Source: Oxytricha trifallax
Lineage: Eukaryota; Ciliophora; Spirotrichea; Sporadotrichida; Oxytrichidae
Reading direction: 5' to 3'
Assembly (NCBI GenBank): GCA_000711775.1
Contig: ARYC01000135.1
Location: 41,850 to 105,849 of the forward strand
Length of the DNA: 64,000 bases
Positions within the stretch are counted from its first letter, which is position 1. Each line of letters opens with the position of its first letter. The notes beneath the pieces were generated by a model that was not told the origin of the DNA, searched no databases, and was given only the letters and a program-made list of their open reading frames with translations. This document shows, one piece after another, positions 46,966 through 60,995 of the stretch. Position numbers and translations under genes: made by a program.

Positions 46966-49900
46966 CGATGAAAATAAATGAAATTTAAATATAAATTAAA
47001 AAATAATTATTAAAAATGGAATATAAAATAATAAGTAAAGGTAGTGCAACTTACATGACTTTTATGAATTACAATATTCAACATTTGCTTATTGAATAAC
47101 ATATATTTTTCAATTATTAATAATCCATATGTTAGTACATTAGAATATGCTTTAATTTCATAATGATTTTCATGATTTAACTACTTGCTTTAAAGCTATT
47201 GATATTTGCCTCCTTTTAATTATTTTTTTCATAATTAATTTATAAAGCTTTTTAATTACAATATTATATATCTTTATTAAAAATAACTCTTTATTAAATT
47301 GTTTGAAATCAAAAATAGTAGTGTAATTATCTCGAAAAAAAGCACTCTAATATCATTGTATTCTTGAAACACCTTATTGTTACTTAAATCTGCTAAAGCA
47401 ATTAATTATTCATAAAATTGTATATTAATTTCAATATTATTATAAAAGCTTTGATGCATTTATCTATGCAAAGTCTAAAATAATTGTTTTTAATTAAAAT
47501 TTATGAATCATTTAAACAATTTAAATGAAAAGTTATATTAAAAAAGACATAATAACATGAAATATTTTAATTAAAATATAATTATAAAGGAATATGACGT
47601 AAATGGATATAACTAAAGAGTTGATATAACATGAAAAAAATATTAATTAAACAAATAAATTTGTTAAATGTAAATTTCTATATTAAAAGTCAAGCTCATA
47701 AACATTGAATTATCATATGATCTAATAAAAATAATCATAAAAAACAATTTATGAAAAAAGATGTTGTCGGCACTTTTAGACTAACATAGAAATTATGATA
47801 ACTGATCATTAGTTGAAGTAAAGAATAAAATAAAAATTAAATCTATATCTTTTAAAATATACAATCGAAAAAAATAAAATAAATAATAAAGGTAAATTTT
47901 AAAGAAATAATCATTTATACAAAAGAAATTTAAAAAAAAGAATTTAAATTATTTAAAATGAAAAACCAATTCAATTTAATTAAAAAGAAATAAATAAAAA
48001 TATATCTAAATAAATATTGTGAATAAAATAGATAATTCAAAAATAGTTTGTAGACATAATAATAATTGATGTTTTTAAATAGCATTTTATTTATCATTTT
48101 TTTAATTTGATGCCATTTTACAAAAATGTGACAAGTTTTTGCACAAAAATTTCATAATTATTCTGAGTATTTTAAAAAAGATGAATAAAAGTAGAAACCT
48201 TGTTAAGCAGGTAAAGTATAATAAAGATTTTAAAAGATATTTAAAAATTAAATCGGGTGCGATTACAAAAATAACAGTTCCAAATCCTATAAAAATTAAA
48301 TTTTTAAATAATACTTTTTTTTCTATTTTTATTTTTTGAAGTCAAATTTCTTGAATTTGACAATATTAAAACTCAAATATTTTAAAATGTATTGTGAATA
48401 TTATGATAAAGCTATACAATAATAGAAAATATTTTAAGACATTTACATTTACTATAAATTTGTATATTTTATTTAATTTCTTATTATAAAATGTTAATTC
48501 AATTTTTTATAAATCAGAATTATTAATTTTATTCTCATTTTTTGCTTTTTATTTATTTTGAGGCATGTTAATTCATTTTTTTAAAATAATTTTTTTTTTA
48601 TCATATTTTTTTAAAGTTTTTATTAATGATTTTTTATATTTTTGAAATTTATAATTATTTATATTTTTTCTAATGAATTTTATTATTTTTTATAAGTATT
48701 TTAAATTTATATTTATATTATATTATTTATAATAATTGATCGTCTCTTTTCGTTCTTTATTATGATCCTTTTAGCATTAATTTTTTTAATTTTTATATTA
48801 AATTCAGTAAAATAACTTAGATTTGCAAAAGAATGATTAAATATTCGAAAACAGTAGTCTATAATATTTGAAATTAATTATATTTAGAAACAGTATCCTT
48901 GCAGAGTATTTATGTGAGCAATTTATTTAAGTAATAAATGAACATTCAGTTTAATATAAATCTTACCAGTTTCAATAAAACAAATTATAATCTTGAAAAT
49001 TAAATAATTATCCAATCATAAGTATAAGATTTGAAAATAAACTACATAGAGTGGACCTAAATGAAATAAGAAATCTTAATTATATCAGCAGTATAAATGA
49101 AAGTTTATATATTAAAAAATAGTTTATATGAAATACGAGTAAACTCATAATAAGAACTTTTAAATTTATTCTTGAATTTGATTGAATTACTAAAATTATA
49201 AAAAATAATTACTCATTGTTAATTAATAATATAATTCTTGTAAAAATTAAAAAAAATTTATTAATTTATCGGTTACTTTAAATACAATAAATACAAATTT
49301 ACGATTTAATTTTCTTTTTTTTTAGATGCAAGGCAATTCCAAATCCAAATTTTAATTTTTTAAACTAATATTTAATTTTATATTAATTTTATGATAAAAT
49401 TTACATTTAATCATTATCATTTACTTTCTTGGCTATAATTTGATGAGTATATTAATTTAAATATTATTCTGGAAATCGAATTCTAACTATGTAATTATAA
49501 ACTAATCAAGTTTTTGTAAAAGACAGTTTAGAATAACTTCAACTATACTATTGAGCCTAATTTATTGATGCAACTTTTGATGTTAATGTTAAGAAGAGGT
49601 TATATTTTAGCATCAATTAAGAACTGTAAATGAAACAATCTATAGGACAAATAAAAAAACAAATAGATAATAATGTTTGACAATATTATAGTGAAATTTA
49701 GTACAATCCTTTTTAATATGACACTTATCAAAAAGAATTTATTATAAATATAGATGTTAATAATAATAGATTATGGTTATTTTATCAAATTAAATGAAAG
49801 TAATGAGTAGATGATTAAACTTAAATTATAATAATAGAGTTTATTTATTAATAATAATTATTGAGTAAAATATATATAAAAGTGATAAATGAGTAATAAT

Positions 49901-50088
49901 TAAATCTATTAAGAATAACTTGCCTTAAAAAGTAATTTTATTAAGATAAGCCTTTATTATTAATACTGAAGATGGTAATGCTTAATGATATATATGAAAT
50001 ATTTATGTAAAATAACAAGGAATCGATAAATTAAAGTGAAATCAAATATAATTAATAAGTATTCTTAAACAAATATGCAAAAATCAAA
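46966..50088. other. Very AT-rich stretch, no gene seen
   Basis: Among the most A/T-biased parts of the window (for example 48060-48760). A lone TTGTCGGCACTTTTAGAC near 47764 resembles one end of H1 and may be a relic. Confidence 0.45.
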
Positions 50089-50089
50089 T

Positions 50090-50240
50090 CCAGTTACAGT
50101 TACATTTTCTTACCACTCACTTTGATATTAAGCTCCACCTGGTCATTCTTATTAGAGTTTATGCAATTCTTTATGATGTCTTCTAAACTATCTGTCTATT
50201 GCCTTCTTGACTTCTGCTTACTAGAATTGCTGGAATATAA
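50090..50240 (-). CDS. Short coding-like segment (MDS-like)
   Basis: The minus-strand frame containing QKSRRQQTDSLEDIIKNC and NDQVELNIKVSGKKM is less A/T-biased than its surroundings. About 45 residues, no start or stop of its own. Family unknown. Confidence 0.35.
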
Positions 50241-51094
50241 AATAGTTTAGATATTTTTTTGAAACTTACAAATTTTGTTGAGTAACCAGCAGCCATAACT
50301 CAGCCATTATTTTTATTCATTTTTACTAAATTATTAATTCTAATTTCTTAAATCTTTCAAGTTATTTATCTTAATTAAATGTAAGTTATTAGTATTCATA
50401 TTTTAAATTACTTTTTATTCTTTAATGATAAGAATTATAAACTCAATCAATTATTTAAACCTCTTTACTGGTTTTAATGAAAAGGGGTATAAATTATATA
50501 GTAAATTAATACATTTCAATATCTTTTAAAATATTTTAAAACATTTTAACATTCTCATCAATGATAATATTTTAAATCTTATTAATTTTTAAACATTAGT
50601 TATAATTTGAAGATGCTGGAAAATTCTAATATTTTTATAAGTAAATAGAGATTTAATCAAACAATTTACTTAATAAATTGTCTTATATGGTGAGAGGATG
50701 AAATTACAATAAATTTCATTCTAGTATATTATAATTTACTATATTATTTTGAAGCTGATTGAATAACAAACAGATTAAATTTTAAATGGTGAAACAAGAA
50801 ATTAAAGTATTTTAAATATTAGGAAGTTTTAAATATAAAGTAAATTTATACTACACTTGATTATTGACCCTTTGATTGAATGTTTTAATAGATTGCTTTG
50901 ATTTAAATTGTTTTTAAACATATATATTATTTTTTTACTTTTTACTTTCATTTTGCTTTTTAAAAGGGTGACGATGATTCACTCTTCTCATTCTAGTTTA
51001 TATTTTATAATTTTATCTATTGATATATTTAATCGAGAGTTTTTGTTGTTTTTAGAGGTGAACTTAAGAGTTGATGAGTTAATAACTAGTTTGT

Positions 51095-51350
51095 GTTCAA
51101 AGTATTGCTGTGGTCGTTGTTACTTATAATCATCGAGACAAGGCCGCTGCCATCATTGTCATGTCCTCTAAAGCCACCTCAACTATCTCTGCATCTTCAG
51201 CAAGCTACCCTGTCATCCTCTTCTGTAATTGCCATCTTCATCATCTCTTCTCTCTCCGGCTTTTCTGTTTTCTGATTGGATTTATTCAGTTATTTGCTGC
51301 TGAGATCATTGAAAGGCATCTTTGGAAATTACAAAGACTTAACATTATAT
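51095..51350 (-). pseudogene. Fragment related to the charged segment at 26430-26798
   Basis: On the minus strand the block ERRDDEDGNYRRG and the following ITEEDD and EVALEDMTMMAAAL line up with ERRNDADGNYRG, TTEDD and EMASEDKTKVADAL of the 26-kb copy. It is a third, shorter, diverged relative. Confidence 0.45.
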
Positions 51351-52969
51351 TATCAAGATAAACTTTAATATATCATGGATTCATATAATAATTGAAAAAA
51401 CAGAAACACTCAAAAAATAAATAAAATTATTAAGTATTACATTAATTCAAAATTATCTTTGTATTTACTGATTTAAATCAAATATTAAGAGCTTTTACTG
51501 AACAAATGCAGTGGCAGTTACAATCACACAACATCTTTGAGCTGCAACTAGAAAAGATATTAAAAATTGGTGGATAGTAATACTTAATTAATACGATGAT
51601 TATATCACAAACTTTAATAAAAGTGCAGTATATTTTTTTTATTGAAGAGTTCTTGGTTAAATAAATAGGAAAGATGTAAGTCTAGAATAAGATAGTCTTT
51701 GACAAAGGAGAGCTTATGAATGATAAAAACTAAAAGTATAACGTAAGAAGTAGCACTATAATTTTTCTTAAATATATCATCATAAATATTTTTAACTTTT
51801 ACTCATAGTAATGAATTACTGAAGATAATAGCGAATATAATAACAGCAATCGTGCCGATTTTGAATCACTAAAAGAAAATACAAATAGCTAAAGTCTTGG
51901 AAAGTCAAAAAGGGTGAGGAGAATACAACTAAATTTAGACAATTTTCAATGACCTCCACAAGAAATATATTTATTGCCACTATTAAATATGATTTATCCT
52001 CAGTAATTTTTAGAGTAATGCTAAGAGATTAAAAAAAATAAACATAGTAATATAAAACATTTTATGGAGTCATTGATGAAAAGGCACTGTTGCTCAAACA
52101 AAAGGATGCTTAATAGAGTTATAAAATATTAGAAACTCTCAATATCAAATGAAAGTCTTACACCCCAAGCAAATAAAAAGTAAGTAAAATCTATTAATAG
52201 ATAATACTTATCACAATAATGAAATGAAATATTAAATTTTTATTGAGTACTACATTTTCACATTTCTATATGCCAACGTGGTATGGTTCTTCTAGGGGCT
52301 TGCTAATACTTCTATTCTAAATATTCAATGTGCGGCAAGCAAAGCTACACACATATCGCACATGCCACAGCAAACTTCTATTCCATGATTTAAAATAAAT
52401 AAGCATTGCAAAATGCTTAAGTTGGGGATGAAAATTTGAGCAACCTAAAATTTTTGTTGAAAATAAAATTAAAGATAAATTGAAGAAATGGATTATAATC
52501 TATTTGATTTTGATAATCCTAATAAATTTTTGAGTAATTTTTCATTTTAAATTCAAATCAGTTTATAAAAATTGATAAGCCAAGATTTGAAACCTTTTTA
52601 GTATTATTCAAAATAAACAATAAATTTGAGAACATAACAACTCGAAACTATCATAATGTAGCATATATAGTATGTCATTTACTAGAATTGTTCTTTAAAC
52701 AGTGTAAAATGAGTGAATTATTGATATAATTATTAATATTTTGCTGCTTATTGGCGGGTATTCTTTTTAATTAATAAAAACCTAAAAATAATATATTTAT
52801 ACTAGGAATTAAAGAAGATAATTATACCTTTTCTATGAAAATACAGGAGCTCATATTTCATCAGTCTATTCTTAATAATCTTAATTCTTGGCATTAACTA
52901 GGACAAAATGTTTTATATTTATTTCGTAATAATAATAATGCGTAATTGCTTTGAATTGTGAATATTATC

Positions 52970-53250
52970 CTTTACTAAAAGATATAAACCGAACCATTGA
53001 ACTCTACCCATATAAGATCAACCTTAATGATCAGCTTAAAGATTAAAATGAAAATACTAATATTAACAGATATATTGAATTAGACTACTTCAAAAAAGAT
53101 AAAACTAAATAAAACAAGTGTGTACTTTATGACATGCCAAACATCAATAGTAATCAGTAAATATGCTCATGCAAAGATTTTCCTGCGAAAAAGAAGTTGA
53201 TGAGAAAGAATTAAATAAAAAACCTATTATTCTTCGACTCCTGATACTTA
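52970..53250 (+). CDS. Coding-like segment, unknown product
   Basis: A frame of about 90 codons (RTIELYPYKINLNDQLKD, RYIELDYFKKDKTKQ, CVLYDMPNIN) is open with TAA/TAG as Gln and ends at TGA near 53240. It could be one MDS of the gene whose pieces continue to 56.7 kb. Family unknown. Confidence 0.35.
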
Positions 53251-54159
53251 TAAAAATTAAATGTGTTAAAGATTGATATGTTATAAAGATAGATGAAGTC
53301 ATAACAGTTTAATAATGAATGTAATTGATAAAATAGAAGAAAAGTAATAGAAAATTATTAAGATAATTATGAAAAGAAGCTTCGAGCATGTTGAGCAAGT
53401 AAATTAGATATTCAAGTAAAAAATGCTAAGGGTGAGCATTACTAAATGTGTATGGAATACAAATTTTTAGAAACTTAAATTAAATCCCAAAAGTTTTATA
53501 TAGCTTTAGACTAGATTGTAGCAACTCTAGATTGAATGAAAATCAAGAAATTAAATTAATAAATCAAAACTGTTTAATCAAAGAAAATAAGCTTAAAACA
53601 TTTGTAAAAGTAGGGATTTTTAATAGAATATGACTTCAGTTCTAATGACTACTAGACTAATAACTAGAGAATCATAAAAAAATTTCTAATAATATAACTA
53701 AGATTTTAAATGGTATATTTAATTAATTATAAGTAAATTGTCAAGTGGATTTAGAGTTCTGGGAAAGAATAAATTAAATGATAGATCTAAACAAGTTAGG
53801 CAAATTAATTCATTCAACTTATATTATTAAAATGTTATATAAATATTATGAGAACAAGGAAGTTAATATTATACATACCATTACTTTTTATTATATCTTT
53901 AATCAACCTTTAAAAATATAAATAGACTAAAACTTCTATAATTTAAACTATAAAATTGACATGAACAATCTAAAATTTAGATGTCTATTAAAATTATCTT
54001 ACTAATATTTAAAACATACCATAAATTGAGCTATTAATCAATGAAATTCAAGTTTAAAAACTTACAAATGTCTTTATAACTGAAAAAGGTTCAGCAATTT
54101 GAATCTTTCTAATTGTGGCAATTAAGTTTTAAGCGATACTTCGAAGATTTGTAACTATC

Positions 54160-56050
54160 AAAAACTTGCCCTATTAACTTAAATGAGTAACTTATAGCTG
54201 ATATTAAAGATCAAGCTGATGAGCAGTACTCTGAGCAAATTGAAATTTTAATAGCATATTAAAGTCTAAAACTTAAGATTATATATAGGATTAGAGTAAA
54301 ATTAACATATAATAATAAGTCTTAAAAAAGCTTTAAATGATAGCTTCCATTTCAAAGATGACTTTCTTTTGCAATAGAATATGGTAACCATGTTAGATAA
54401 TGAAAAATAAATAAAAATATTATCATGCCTTAATTTAAAACTAAAGAATAAGTTTATTTGATATATAATTATCTCCCCTTGAAGAGTGAAGTATAGATTC
54501 ATCAATAATAAATCCATTCTATGAAATCTTATACTTTGAAGATAGTAAATAGAGACAAATAATTAACTACGTCGAAATAGAACAAGTAAAAATCAATAAA
54601 ATAGCTTGAGAAAAATTCAGACACAATTCTGATGTTGAAGAAGAACTATGTTATATAACTGCATTTAATTATTCAGATAAATAATGAAATGACAATAAAA
54701 AGAAGTATTAAATATTTAAATATATATATAATTTAAAGGAATAATTTATAGTGCTGGATCCGTAATATATCTCAACCTAAGACTAATTTAAACAAACAAT
54801 TTCTGTTGTTCAGTTAGAATTTGAGAAGCTCAAAGAGTAATAGTGTTTAAATTCTGTAAATAAAAATGTTTATATATCAATTATTAACTCTATTATTATA
54901 ATTTATTCACATTATTTTTCTAAATGATTGATATTTATTGAAAGTTCAATACTTTTAAAAGATTCATACGCAAAATAAGGATTAACTAGAAGGAAAATAT
55001 TAGTTTACTTAGAAGAGAGCATTAATTACCAGAGAACTAGTTGAAATCACAAATGATAGTGGAGCTACTTAAAATTAAGCAAGAATACTCAGAGGCAGAC
55101 TTCAGAAAGGCAAAATGATATTCAGAAAATTGAGGAAATACTCAGTTTCAAAGAATCAAAGATCTCTGAAATGTGAAATAATCAGCCTTCTATCATGTTA
55201 TGAGCAAAATCTGATAAACAAGAATAATTATAAAACGAATAATATTACTGTTAACATTCATTTTGCTTTTCTAGACCGATTTAAATCAGATTAGTGTAAG
55301 ATCTTCAAGATTCACAGCATCAAGTGCATTAATATACGCAAGAAAGCAGCAGCTACAAATTGGTTTAAATAAATACAAAGATGAAAATGTAAATCTAAAG
55401 AAATTGCTCTTTGTATTTATCATAAAATATTTTGTCAAAGAATCTCAATTCATTAAATCTTTTTTCATATTGATATTGTTTTATAATTTAATGACTAAAT
55501 CAGGGATAAAATTGATAAATTAACTTTCAATTCTACTAGCAAGAGCATAGAAAGTACCTTAAAGCAGAGTCTAAGCTTAAATCTTACAATTAGAATTTAT
55601 ATGACTATAAAATAACTCAATAGTTTTGAAGTTACTGTGCTAAATTTATAGTGTAGATGGTATTAAATATCTTATTGTTTAATTATTGATCATATAGTTT
55701 TAAAAAATCAAGAATTATTTCAACTAATAAATAAACATAATATTATTAGGATTTACTAATTTTAATTAGAAATGGAAAATCAACTAAAAAAAGAGAGTTA
55801 TAGGCACAGTAATGATCAATAATTCTTTCCAGAAACGTTTAAAGTAAGTAATTATCTCTGATATAATATTACAAAATTATTATTACACAAAATTTTATGT
55901 TCTATTTCCAAATGAATAAGACTAATTTTAAACAAGCTTTTGATGATTGAGAATTACAACTGCGAAGGCCAAAATATATATAACTTTTGAGATAAATTAA
56001 ATTATAGAGACTTTAAGTATTATAATATAGAGAAAATGTCACTGAGATAA
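54160..56050 (+). pseudogene. Scattered coding-like pieces, probable broken gene
   Basis: Short protein-like blocks occur at about 54200-54260 (DQADEQYSEQIEI), 54530-54690 (FRHNSDVEEELCYITAF), 55080-55180 (ERQNDIQKIEEILSFKESK) and 55280-55400 (RSSRFTASSALIYARKQQ). They are separated by A/T-rich DNA, with TGA or frame changes between them. The alternation of coding and A/T blocks resembles MDSs and IESs of one coiled-coil protein, but no pointers were proven. Confidence 0.35.
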
Positions 56051-56189
56051 ACAGAATAGATATACTAAACGATCAAAGATATAAGGAGAGCTTCAAGCTT
56101 GCTGCCACAATCAAAGGCTATCGAATATGATAAAACCAAGTATTTTGCTATAATTGATGTCTATAACAGAATAATTGACTAGAAAAATA

Positions 56190-56712
56190 TTATTTAAAGA
56201 GCAAGGATAGATTGAATTTGAATGCGATATTGATGTGCGAAACGTTAAGGTGGTCAATAAGCCAGCGCTCGGCATTTGAAGTCACTTGACGAGAGACATT
56301 GACAGGAGAAAGCTGATTTGCAGAGAATAATTGATTTAGAGGCACTAATAAATTGAACATCTCTGCTCAAATCAAGGATCTTGAGAATAAGATTAGAGTT
56401 CATGAGGACTAAATCACTCAAAATGAAATGAACTAGACGATGCTAGATACTCTAAATCTGCTCTTCTCGATTACAACTCAAATCTATAAGCTGAGAAGTA
56501 TGCTTTGAACAATCACAAAAGAGTGCAATCACAATAGAATGATGACTTGACCAAGGAGATCGAAACCTCATAGAAAATAGCGAGGCAATTAGAATGATAC
56601 TCGATAGAGAGATTAGAGCAGATCATCTCAGAAACAAGAATGAGAATCAATTACGAGAATAATTGGTTCATGTTCCAGAGTCTTGATAATCACTTAGACA
56701 AAGTTGATTGAT
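56190..56712 (+). pseudogene. Coiled-coil protein, C-terminal segments
   Basis: Blocks IEFECDIDVRNVKVVNKPAL, IKDLENKIRVHEDQITQ, YALNNHKRVQSQQNDDLT and YSIERLEQIISETRMRI form a heptad-like, Glu/Gln-rich helix pattern ending at TGA 56710-56712. Frame changes near 56280 and 56450, and a TGA near 56595, interrupt it. No family assignment. Confidence 0.45.
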
Positions 56713-57469
56713 GTTCTAACTGCATCTGTAATTGAATTTTTCAAATAATTTACTCTCTGCAAAACAACAACTGAATTATTAATTTAAAAAATAATAAAAT
56801 TACTTGTATGCAAATTAAATCACATAGTATGTATATTTCATAACATTAAAAAAACAATCATATAATTAATTCATGGTTTTAACTCTTAATAATAATCTCT
56901 TTTAAGTATCTATAATTCATGGCAGTTTATTTATTATTCAGTTTTATATTTCCTGATCTTTTGTATTTTATTAATAAATGATTATAAAATATATAATGAG
57001 TAGAAAAGTAAGATAAAATGTAAAGTGGCTTAGTATGAGAATAAGAAAATAAGAAGAGATATGCCAATAAAGTGGGGGAGACAAATTCATCAAAAATTTC
57101 CCATGTAATTGAGGTATTTTATATAAATTCTACAAATTTTATATCTTATTTACACTAGTATTTATTGTTATTGAAAATTTTAAGTATTTCTAATTTAATT
57201 AACTATTCAAAATGATTGATCTTAATAATATAAATACAATCCTTATAAATATTTATTAACATAATTATAGTTATTTATAATATTGCTAAAATAGAATTGA
57301 ATCGGGGAAATTGAAAAATAAATAAATAATTCGAATATTATATATATCTAACTGCCACTAATTAGAGCAGGTAGTAGATCAAATTTGAGGATGGACACTT
57401 ACCGTTACGTTTCTGATGTGTCGCCGTTAATCTGATGTTCTTGTTGTTACTTCTATTCTCCGGATTATC

Positions 57470-57700
57470 CACTTGACAGGATTTGACAGAGATGTCAAAA
57501 AATTTAAAGGGAATTAACACGCATTTGACAACTTGACGTATTTGACAGTGGATTATTGTCAAATTCTGCGGATTTCGGATTAATTATTAAAATTTAATTA
57601 ATATAATAATATATTTAATCACTTTTTTTTTTAAAATAAAAATTTGACAATTTGACAGATTTGACATACTTGACAGGACCTATATTTTGGTCAAGTGATT
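57470..57700. repeat. Iterated TTGACA/TGTCAA hexamers in E2 arm
   Basis: About ten copies of TTGACA or its inverse lie in the left arm (for example TTTGACAGAT, ACTTGACAGG, ATTTGACATAC), and by symmetry in the right arm (58210-58440). Such iterons are typical of binding sites for a replication initiator or transposase. Confidence 0.7.
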
Positions 57701-57759
57701 TAAGTTAAAAGTGATATGTAATATATTAGTACCGTATATAATAAAAAGCATTAGTATCA

Positions 57760-58153
57760 GTAATGGCGCCGGAGCTGCCAATGCAGAGAGTGCCGGTGGT
57801 CTCAAGGTCAGTTCTCTCTGAATAGTAGGTAGATGTAGTCATCACGCCTTTATTACAAGGGCAGCAGGCTTGCTGAATTCTACCTCAAAGTCGATTAGGT
57901 TTGCATCTGGGAAGAGGGTCTCTGGTTGAATGCAATGGTTTGGCATGGAGTTGGTGGCAAATCTAATCATAACCTTATCATCTGATGTTTCTCTGCATTG
58001 AATAGCGACTTGTCTCTCCCATGAGCAATCACCGTCAATTTCGTCAGCGTTAGGGCAGTCTACTTGCATTCCAGTGCAAGTGTGAGTATCTGACTCCATG
58101 TCTGAGTAGTCCTCAACGAATGGATGAGTGACAGTGAAGTTTTAGATGAATGC
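57760..58153 (-). pseudogene. Captured YHYH-protein gene fragment inside E2
   Basis: The minus-strand frame 58153-57842 is open for about 103 codons with Cys-rich sequence (HTCTGMQVDCPNADEIDGDC) and RFATNSMPNHC, comparable to ISTNGVPSHS in the 26-kb g. After a frameshift at about 57848 the next frame reads TTSTYYSERTDLETTGTLC. No start, no natural end: both edges coincide with the arm boundaries. It represents a different paralogue or region from the 25-kb and 40-kb copies. Confidence 0.6.
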
Positions 58154-59664
58154 GATACTAATGCTTTTTATTATATACGGTACTAATATATTACATATCA
58201 CTTTTAACTTAAATCACTTGACCAAAATATAGGTCCTGTCAAGTATGTCAAATCTGTCAAATTGTCAAATTTTTATTTTAAAAAAAAAAGTGATTAAATA
58301 TATTATTATATTAATTAAATTTTAATAATTAATCCGAAATCCGCAGAATTTGACAATAATCCACTGTCAAATACGTCAAGTTGTCAAATGCGTGTTAATT
58401 CCCTTTAAATTTTTTGACATCTCTGTCAAATCCTGTCAAGTGGATAATCCGGAGAATAGAAGTAACAACAAGAACATCAGATTAACGGCGACACATCAGA
58501 AACGTAACGGTAAGTGTCCATCCTCAAATTTGATCTACTACCTGCTCTAATTAGTGGCAGTTAGATATATATAATATTCGAATTATTTATTTATTTTTCA
58601 ATTTCCCCGATTCAATTCTATTTTAGCAATAATATAACTAGTGTATATTTCCAAGTATCACATAATTCGGGAATAATTATCATGAAAACTAAATATGTAA
58701 GCATCAGATTGTTTTTCATACATAATTTATTTGGTTGATAACTGTCTTCAACCATTAGTAGAATTTTTATATTGCTTCTCTTAACCTAAATTTTAATCTT
58801 TTGAAGCATAGTGATGGAGCTATAATGTAATGAACTATCAAGGTTATGTTGAATTATCTTGCAACTATGTTTAGAAAGAAATCATATTCTTAACAAACTA
58901 TTTTAATCCATGGATTTATAGTTTAAGAATGAGAAAGCACCACTGGCTTTAGTTAGCATGGATAGTCTATTTATAATAGAAAATCTACCTATGATGATTA
59001 CTATAATATTTAAGTAATAACCTATTTATTGTAAGTAAGGAAATAAATAACAAATTTATCATAAAATCTTTTGAGTTATTATGAGCAGACTGAAAATGTC
59101 TCTAGTGCAAATGTTGCAATAGAGACAATGGTATCTCCCATTTAAATATTTCGCAATATTTTCATGACATTCATGAAATATTTCTGCAAAATTGAAAAAA
59201 TTATTAAATATATTAAACTCGTATATCTATATATTTTAAAACGACTGAGTTTAATTTAGAAATTTTTAAAATTCTATAATGACTGAGGTCTGATTTTATA
59301 TGAATTTGAATGATTTAAAAAATTCCTCATCTTTGAAATTTCAAGATCACTTACTCTACTCAAACCAATATCTGCCTTATATGATAAGAAATAAGCTAAA
59401 GTAGGATATGCTGTTAATTTGTAACCACTTCGACATAATATTTTTTGAGCAACCTTATCCAACTCTCAGAATAATAACTCTAAATCGCTGCTTGTAAATG
59501 ATTTATCTATTTTAAAGACATGATTAGAGGAAAAATAGACAAATTGTCATTTTCTTCTTCTTTTTGAAATTATCTATAATTTATAACTAATGCCTGGCAT
59601 TTCATGTGACAAAGAAAAGTTCTTTATCTGTTGCTCTATGATTAGATTATTTCCATTTATATTA

Positions 59665-60077
59665 TTGTAGAAATACATTTGAATTTGGAAAATTAATTAA
59701 AATTAATTTATTATAAATCAAAATCAAGGCAGTTAAAGTTGGCCAATTTAAACGATCTGAGGCTCATTCGATAGAGAATTCAAAATTAGCTGGACTTTAT
59801 TATTGGCGGTACTATTTTATCGCATCAAGGGAACGAGACAAATCGACTTTAATGTGAGAGTATAATTTAATGAATTAAGATGAGTTTAATTAAAGTCGAG
59901 TTATCTCGCTCCAGGGATGCAATAAAATAGTACCGCCAATAACAAAGTCCAGCTAATTTTGAATTCTCTATCGAATGAGCCCCAGATCGTTTAAATTGGA
60001 CAACTTTAACTACCACGATTTTAATTTATAATAAATTAATTTAAATTTAATTTTCCAAATTCAATATATTTCTACAA
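59665..60077. repeat. Palindromic MITE E3, 413 bp, family of E1
   Basis: Starts TTGTAGAAATACATTTGAAT and ends with the inverse; the arms pair over nearly the whole length around a short A/T centre. Each arm contains GGCGGTACTATTTTATCGCAT. It shares termini with E1 and interior with E4. Confidence 0.85.
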
Positions 60078-60795
60078 AAATTAAATTAAAAAATAACCTA
60101 TCTATTGTATTTTATAATTAATAATGCTATTTAATAAATAGTATTTGAACTATTAATCTGATATTTGAAACATGAACATATTCGTGAGTATCATACTGAA
60201 ATTCATAAAATAATGATAGTGAAGGTACTGATCAGAAATTAGAAAACAAATAGGTAAAATAAATTTTGAACTATACATTTAAATTATTAAATCATAATTT
60301 TTAATTATATTTAAATTATATTAGAGAGTATAGCACTAAGTGAGAGATAGCTGAAATTGGATGTTGATCAGCATAGTAAAGTGAATTCTATATGAGAAAA
60401 AGATGTGGTAATTAAGAATTTGACAGCAGGTATATCAAATGAGGTGAGGATAGATTACAAGGGCCTATAATTTAAAACTGAATCTATCTAAAAAGAAGCT
60501 GGATAGAAATGACACTTACAGCGAGATATTTATTCTTGCACTTTACTGAATTACCTTATCAATCACAATTCCTTGTTGAAATGTTCAAAGTAATTCCAAA
60601 TATTGGAACACTTGGATGATAGACTAATCCTAACACATGCCATTTTAAAATATAATCTATAAGTAAGTATGTAAAATTTTTTAACTTTTTAATCACATTA
60701 CTTCAAAATCTTGCAATTAATTCCTTCATATCATATTTATTTATTTTATTATACCATTTAACTTTATTTACAAAACAATATAATATATGCCTTTA
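60078..60795. other. AT-rich DNA, no gene assigned
   Basis: No consistent coding frame. Confidence 0.4.
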
Positions 60796-60799
60796 ACTA

Positions 60800-60995
60800 C
60801 CAACATGCAAAGGACGTAATATTTTTGAAAGTTTACTGCAAAATAATCTTCAACTTGCTCAAATTAATGAATTTGAGAAAGATAGCAAGAGTATTGAACA
60901 TATTTATGATCCTATACTTAAAGTTAATCGAGTTAAAGTTATTGTTAATATGTATAAGATATCAAGGAAAGGAATTTAACTGTAAAAGACAAATA
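60800..60995 (+). CDS. Coding-like segment directly upstream of E4
   Basis: The frame CKGRNIFESLLQNNLQLAQ, INEFEKDSKSIEHIYDPILK, VNRVKVIVNMYKISRKGIQ is open up to the E4 boundary. It is well-formed protein sequence of unknown family. Reading resumes beyond E4, so E4 may sit within the gene as an insertion or IES. Confidence 0.45.

Larger units (their letters stand above)
57283..58629. mobile_element. TIR element E2: 477-bp inverted arms around a YHYH gene fragment
   Basis: Arms 57283-57759 and 58154-58629 are near-identical inverted copies (the same 66-codon frame is found in both). The termini TTGCTAAAATAG and the subterminal TGCCACTAATTAG match E1. The 394-bp interior is GC-richer and encodes a host-type protein fragment. 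The layout is that of a foldback element that has captured gene sequence. Confidence 0.85.

Noticed and set aside
57362..58550. Identical 66-codon ORFs in the two E2 arms
   Set aside because: Consequence of the inverted arms and the iteron region; no protein-like pattern. Useful only as proof that the arms are identical.
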